From NCBI GenBank assembly GCA_001414485.1, contig LLEY01000017.1, forward strand, positions 310,001-374,000: DNA of 64,000 nucleotides. The letters are read 5' to 3'. The stretch's first letter is position 1; each line of letters begins with the position of its first letter. This document shows, one piece after another, positions 58,319 to 64,000 of this stretch. The notes below the pieces were generated by a model. That model did not search any database, was not told where the DNA came from, and saw only the letters and a list, made by a program, of their open reading frames with translations. Source of the DNA: Calycina herbarum (taxonomy: Eukaryota > Ascomycota > Leotiomycetes > Helotiales > Pezizellaceae). The position numbers and the translations under genes are program-made.

Positions 58319-60733
58319 ATGGCTCAAGATCTAGGAACTATCGGCTCCATTACCGATACCGTCAACTTCAGCGAACAACTCGGCACAGCACTCCAAGCAA
58401 TCGTCGAAATTTTCTTAGATGATGAAGAGCCTCTATGGGTAATCCGGGATATCACATCTGACATCCATTCCATATCATCAACTCTAAGGCGACTTCAAAA
58501 TAAGATCAACACGGATGATTCCAAGGAGAACCCCAGAGTATTCAAAGATGCCGGCCTCAAAGAAATCGAGGAACTAAGTCTGAGGTGCGGGAAGACATAC
58601 AAAACTGTGCTCGCCCTTGTCGATAAAGCAGTTTGTCTAAAAGCGGGTGGAGAGGGGAGGGAGATTTTGAGATTCAACACAAATATGAGGAATAGTTGTC
58701 ACGTAGGATTACTTGTAAGAAGTCCCCTGCTGTTTATGAACCAAGAGTGTAATCTTGACTTTCCCTTTCAAGGAGCCTCTATCTTGCCGTCCTCTTGATA
58801 GGTGTCGCAGTCAGCTCTGTTGGGTAAAGTTTAGTCTCCTATTGAATCTACACCTCGCAAGTATAGCACGAATACAGCTATGGTAAGTACTTTACAAACC
58901 CACACTCTCCTTGTGTTTTCTCCTTGTGCCGAATGCTGACTCGGTGGCCTTCCAGTACTTCGGAGAAAACTTTTGCAACTTTCGAGGAGGAGGCAGCACT
59001 TAGAGCTATGGCTGTTAGCTTGAGAGCAAAGGAAAAAAGGTCCGGGAGGCAATTGATACATGAGCAGAAGAAATATGAAGAAGAGGAGGACTCGGACTCG
59101 GATTCCGATTCCGAGGGCTCGGTTGGTTCTGGAGTGTCTACTAAGGATGGCTATGTGCTGGAAAAGTCTGTTTTTGACAGAAGAAATATGAAGCAGTAGG
59201 TTTACGATATTCTAGCATTTTTGTGAAAAATCGGCGGCATTAACAAGTTTGACAGAGATTCAAGTCCACCTTCCTCTGTTCCTACCACGAGCAAAACAAA
59301 TATCTCGTCAAAGGAGCTGTATCTCCAATTGCATGGGGCCAACCAGTCTGACTCCCCAGAGGCTCTCGAGAAGAAGCCAGCAAGTGTAAAATCGGACGCC
59401 AGCTCGTCCAAGACGTTGACGCCAAACACTCAACACGTACTCTCTCCGCCGAGAAATGAGGTCTCAATGAAGCTTACAGAAAAAATGGAAGGAACTCAAC
59501 CGAATATTGGGCAATCAGCAACTCAGAAAAAAGACACATCGGTCGTTTTACTAAGCAACAAACAAGCGACGCCTTTACAAGACCCATTCATCCCAGCGCC
59601 CCTGGGTAACAACGCTGTTGAGAACGTGGTTCCACTCAAGCTGAAAGATGGAACTCACATTCTTCCGCCATCCATTCAAGAGGCTTTCGCACCCCTCACG
59701 AGTTCCAAACGGAGTATTCTCCCCTCTTGGCTAAAAACACTCACCAGAAAACTCGGAAGCAATATCTACAACGACAAAGAAAGCGATACTCTCGAAGCAT
59801 TCATAGCTTTCCCCACGCCTCCCCACCTACAACAGCAAATCATCAAAGTTCCTTTCGGACACCGCACTCTACAGAAAATACTGAGAGATCAACAAAAGAC
59901 ATCCGTCAAAACATATACCTCTCTGAACCCCACACGACACAGCTATTTGCACAGAGCAATATCGGAAATAGAGAAATGCGAATTTGAAAAGAGGACCGGA
60001 CCCTTCTTTCCATGGGAATGTATTCTGATTCCACAAGAAGGAACAGGACATCCTTCTTCTCCTTTTCCGTAAAGGAGAGAATAAAACCAAGAAGAAAAGT
60101 TCCGGGGATTGTCAGGAGGAAATCATACTCAAAGATCCGGTTGGTCGGAAATTCATCTTTCCTTTTGAACAATGCCGAACATGGGAAGTAAGCTCTTCAA
60201 AATCTATCGCCTTAGCCACGAATTAATTAACCAAAGTTTTTCTATAGGGAATGTCAGGGTTGATCAAACAAGGCTTCCTTCACGTTGTTGGACTCGGTCC
60301 CAATGTTAACCGAGGCTTTTATGATCTCATCTGCCCACGAGGAAGTATCATTGTCCCATCAGTATGGGAAAAAATGATAAGACCAGGTTGGACAGTTACT
60401 ATGCACATGTGGCCGGATGTGGTGTTTAATAATCCACCACCCCCTCCTCCTCCTCCAAACAAGAAACCTCCTCAGCCACCCACGGCTTATGTACCTCCAC
60501 CTCCTCCTCCACCACCCCCCAAGCGGGTAAAAGAAGAGAATGAGATCTTTGTCATCAACGCCCTTGCTATCGACATAGAGAAAGAAGAGGAAATGTTGAA
60601 ACTAAGTGTCGGTGCATTACTAGCTAAATTTACTAATGCGACGGACACAAATATTGACAAGCGGGGTTGTATTCTTGGAGATAGCGATAGCTCGGAGAGC
60701 GATGAGAGTGATGAGAGTGATGATGACTTATAG
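58319..60733 (+). CDS. helical STAND-type N-terminus plus ubiquitin-like domain protein
   Basis: Probable exons: 58319 to about 58700, about 58823-58882, 58956-59195, 59256 to about 60065, about 60120-60187, and 60248-60733. The first block (GTIGSITDTVNFSEQLGTAL; ISSTLRRLQNKI) resembles the helical N-terminal domain found in fungal STAND/NLR-like proteins. It continues with KFSLLLNLHLASIARIQL. A charged linker (EEEEDSDSDSDSEGSVGS) and a Ser/Thr-rich region follow. The C-terminal domain DPVGRKFIFPFEQCRTWEGM, then GFLHVVGLGPNVN and VTMHMWPD, looks like the ubiquitin-like domain found after such regions. The tail has two polyproline runs of 8-9 Pro, then an acidic Ser/Asp/Glu end. The join near 60065-60120 does not keep frame with any GT-AG pair I tried, so it is unresolved or broken. 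Exon 1 to 2 borders are also approximate. Confidence 0.6.
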
Positions 60734-61835
60734 GTTTTGGTTGAAGAGGATGAGCAACTAAAAGTGCCAGCTAGGTGTTGTGTTTGATTTTGCAAGTGGG
60801 AGAGCGTTTGGAGGGGTTTAACGACTGGTGGAATTGTTATTTGCTTGTTTTATTTCTTTACTCTGAGTACTTGAGAACTTCTGCTATAATCGTTTACGCT
60901 TACCATTACGGAAACCAAAACTTCCAAAGACACTACGTGATGGGCTGTCGTTCTGTAATTATTTACCGAAATATTTGTGTTAGGCAACCACCCTCCCGGT
61001 GAACAGAATAGTTCGCAGTAATTAGCAACCCGAGGAAACCTATAATGTGTAAATAACACGACGTAGGAAATTCGTAAAAGGAAAGAAATATATAGGCCGA
61101 TGTGCAGAGTGTTGATTAATGAGACTCGTGCTTCTAAAGAGTTTTCAATAGGGTTGCGTTGGTTACGAACTGTCTTAGGGGGGTTGCTCCTTGGAGTTTA
61201 GCGAGCACCACCTTAAAAGTTAGCGATGAACTCCTTGGAATTTAGCGACCAGTCCCCAAATCTTCTTGCCGGCCCGGCTCATCCTTTTAGATTATGCCTC
61301 TGCTCAAGATGCCTAGTGTAATAAAATAGACTCGGAAAGATTGTTTTGGATTATATGGTGTTCCCGAGTAATGTTTTTCTTTAATATTGTTCTGCCAATC
61401 GCCTGGGCCTCGGAGTGCAGCAGGCTCGCAATGGACATTAAAAGTGGTAGTCAGATTCGTACCTGCCTGCGTAGCCTTCGTTGTTCCAGGATAATTCATT
61501 TAAATTATCCGAAACAATTAGAACAATCTAAAATTATCCTACATAGTTAGAGCAAACAACGTTAATTGTCCCAGAGAGTTAAAACAACGAGCAGGATCGC
61601 GGGCTTTCACTGCCGCTTTTAAGTTATTGCCCACCGCGAGAGGTTCTCGCTGAGGCTGGCTGCCCAATCTGCCTTGAAATACCAGCCACACTCGCTTTAT
61701 AGGTGGATAGTATTTGGTACATGTCTCACTTGATAACGGGGGCTGAGCAATTTTGTAATTCTGTACAAGTATCTTCATCGACAGCCTTTCCATCCCCGAT
61801 TATCTTGTTCTGTACGGCACCTTACGATCGCTAGG
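60734..61835. other. intergenic, no gene seen
   Basis: Short ORFs only. Contains a twice-repeated CTCCTTGGA(G/A)TTTAGCGA motif at about 61190-61245 and a small GGATAATT/AATTATCC inverted repeat near 61490. Confidence 0.45.
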
Positions 61836-64000
61836 ATGAGCTGCCAGGACCCCGGCTTGGACGATCTTGCCTATCCGGTGGGTGAGCAGGTTTGTGACCT
61901 GCTCATCAGCAAGGAGCAAACTCCACGATCACGACATCTACCCCGAAGACCGACCCCCTACTATCCCTATTCTGACATCATCCACTTACTTGGGGAGAAA
62001 TCTCATGCAGACTCCGAGGGAAGAGAGATATCTCGGGGAGAGAGTGTCTTCAACTGTAAATGCTTGAGGTGTGAAAAGCAGGCAGGACACCAAGGCGGTA
62101 TCAATGATCGCTTTAGTCGTTGGGATGATGGAGAACTCCTGGGAAGCTTTGCGACAATCTTTGCGTTGCTTATACTTCGACCCAGGCGAAACAGTCCATA
62201 GCGGGACCCAGCAAAGCAGGGTTTATTTAGGAGGCCCCGTTATGGACTGTTACGCCTGGGACGAAGTATTTTTTTCGTGTCCTGGTCTAATTTCGGTCTT
62301 TCGTCAAAATGGGGTTTCCCTTGATAGTAGCTATTTGTCGTACGAACAGTTGCTCTTTATCGACCGTTCTGAGGGGCTAACAGCAACTCAAGCAAACAAC
62401 ATCCGCAACGAGATCTTACGTACTCAATACCAATTCCGAGTACGAAAGTTCGCCAAAAGGACTGAAATCACAATTGTGGATGAGAGAGAAACTTTGCCAA
62501 TCCGAGAAGACCGAATTGTCGCCGGAGGGCAATTTTGGTGAAGTCTATGCATTCGATATCCCTTCTGAGTATATTGACGAGAACTTGAGGTCCCTTCAGG
62601 TGAGCTTTCGTCCACATCACATCCGACGAGCACAAATCTAATTACGTACATCCAACAGACGAGTCGTTTTGCTAGAAAGATATTCAAACAGCTTCCGACC
62701 CAAAGCAACAACATGTCAAAGAAGTTGTTCTTCAGCAGCTTTCAAATAAAGAAAAACCGCATTCTCATTTGATGCCAGCTCTAGCGGCCTTCGAGCATGG
62801 CAAAGATTTTTTCTTTATTCTCTTCGAGCTTGCTGAGAGCACTCTCTACAAATTTCTAGTCGGTGGTGGACCAGATATCAGCCCGCGAGAGCTTTGGAAA
62901 CAAGTCCTTGGTTTATTAGATGGACTTGCCCGCTTGCATCGTATGGGGGTGGTTCATCGCGACCTCAAACCCGCAAATGTTTTAATTGTCAAAGGAGTAA
63001 TGAAGATCGCAGATTTCGGTTTCGCGAGTTACAACCCATCGCTGGATACAACAGGCTCGAGTCTCACCGGAAGTTATGTTCCTGAAGGCATCAGTAATTA
63101 TTCCCCCCCGCCAAGCGATGGGGGATGCGAGAAATATGATGTGTACTTTTTGGGGGCCATGATGTCCGAAATTGCATGTTTTGATATCGGAAAGGAGTCT
63201 AGAGTGGCCCAATACAGACAGAGCAGGTCGGAAGACCCAGGAGAGAAACACAATCACTCCCGGAGATTTTACTACCAAGAGGGAAATGAGATGAAAGCAT
63301 CCGTTGCCGAGCAGCACTTAACTTTGTTGAAATGGGTGCAGGAAGAGAGCGAAAATCCTGAAACGACCATGGTTCCTTGGCAAGAATTCTTCCTCCAAGA
63401 AGACCTTTTCAGTATGATAGAAGACATGCTCCACGGGTCCAAAGCAAGCAGGCCAAAGGCTGCGGAAGTGGCGTTCAGACTAGGAAAGTTTTCAACGCAA
63501 GCTGAGGAAGATATAGCACACCAGGCACAGAATATTAACGACAGAACAGAGTATCGTGCTGTGAATAAATGGCTAGAGTTATTCGTCGACAACGCCCTTG
63601 GGCCATCAGAATTTGGAAACAGATTGTAAGTCTTATATGTAGCTAAGACCGTGCACTGTTGACGAGATCTAATTTGACATGACAGTATCGCTAGTTTCGC
63701 AGGAAATATGAGTTGCGGGCTTTTGCTCTATCCTAACGCAAGGACGGAGAAAATCAAGATTTTGCGTGTCGAGTACTCTTTTAACGAGAGTGGGGTAAAA
63801 TCCGAGAAAGAAAGAGAGATGTCCGGTATGTTACTAGTCTAGGATTTGAATTTATTCATACTTACGACCGTGGTAGTTGATCGCAAACAAAGGGTCCCAG
63901 ATGCAGGAATTAAACCAACTTATTTTGAAAAGGCGAATGGCAACGCGGTATGTTTGGTAAATGACGAAGTGAAGACGATCTACACATTCCGTCGCCTGCC
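61836..64000 (+). pseudogene. protein kinase-like gene with frame breaks, continues past the window
   Basis: N-terminal part 61836 to about 62172 (CKCLRCEKQAGHQGG; FSRWDDGELLGSFATIFAL), then a different frame from about 62173 (YAWDEVFFSCPGLISVF; RETLPIREDRIV). The glycine-rich loop EGNFGEVYAFDIPSEYI needs one extra base skipped near 62524. An intron (GTGAGC...CAACAG, 62600-62659) follows. A missing base near 62720 separates RFARKIFKQLP from VVLQQLSNKEKPHSH. After this the frame is open to 63626: FFFILFELAE, the catalytic loop VVHRDLKPANVLIV and the DFG motif as IADFGFAS. The segment after DFG lacks a clear APE motif (SYVPEGIS). Later exons from about 63690 run off the edge. Three frame breaks make a pseudogene likely; sequence errors cannot be excluded. 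Confidence 0.7.
62173..62268. repeat. 33-bp inverted repeat with 30-nt spacer
   Basis: Arm 62173-62205 (TACTTCGACCCAGGCG...) and arm 62236-62268 are reverse complements at 30 of 33 positions. They could form a long hairpin within the kinase-like gene. The left arm starts at the point where the reading frame changes. Confidence 0.85.

Noticed and set aside
1..64000. tRNA, rRNA or CRISPR array
   Set aside because: I saw no cloverleaf with a GGTTCRA-type T-arm, no rRNA core sequence and no regularly spaced repeats. A computed scan could still find a short RNA gene I missed.

Overview
The window looks like nuclear DNA of a filamentous ascomycete (Pezizomycotina; a leotiomycete-like fungus is my guess from the gene families). 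Coding regions are cut by short introns, mostly 45-70 bp with GTAAGT-like donors and CTAAC/CTAAT branch sites. Genes are monocistronic on both strands, and repeats carry the transition-only, stop-filled decay expected of repeat-induced point mutation (RIP). I saw no rRNA, tRNA or CRISPR array.

Layout. 2.0-14.8 kb is gene-bearing: a DUF2235 alpha/beta hydrolase, a 14-TMS drug:H+ antiporter (MFS/DHA2), a large CorA-like protein with a GMN motif, and a convergent short-chain dehydrogenase. 16.1-27.9 kb is the most striking stretch. A single HNH-endonuclease-domain gene is split by two independent DNA transposons: a 1.3-kb Tc1/mariner element in exon 1, whose removal (leaving one TA) restores the frame exactly, and a pogo/Fot1-like element in a later intron. 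The pogo element was itself split by a 7.5-kb chromovirus (Ty3/Gypsy with chromodomain) flanked by 275-bp LTRs and a TATGT target duplication. The chromovirus carries an antisense ORF between integrase and 3' LTR that I do not recognise.

28.5-33.1 kb holds three minus-strand genes: an FAD monooxygenase of the salicylate-hydroxylase type, an unrecognised two-exon gene, and a secreted GH28 pectinase-like protein. 33-48 kb is gene-poor: a pirin, a membrane protein with repeated LP-x-L motifs, two inverted copies of a ~0.5-kb MITE (one inserted in an exon of a decayed 2EXR-type gene), and a small secreted cysteine-containing protein. 48.2-49.5 kb is a second, different Tc1/mariner element.

52-64 kb holds a DHA1-type MFS transporter, a thioredoxin-like protein, an L-rhamnose mutarotase, a protein with a helical N-terminal region, a probable ubiquitin-like domain, polyproline and an acidic tail, and a decaying protein-kinase gene running off the right edge with frame breaks and a near-perfect 33-bp inverted repeat.

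Functional threads: plant-derived sugar and aromatic metabolism (GH28, rhamnose mutarotase, FAD monooxygenase), efflux (two MFS), and signalling or incompatibility-type proteins (HNH, STAND-like N-terminus, kinase) that are decaying among transposons. All family calls come from motif reading, not database searches. Exon joins were checked for reading frame by hand.
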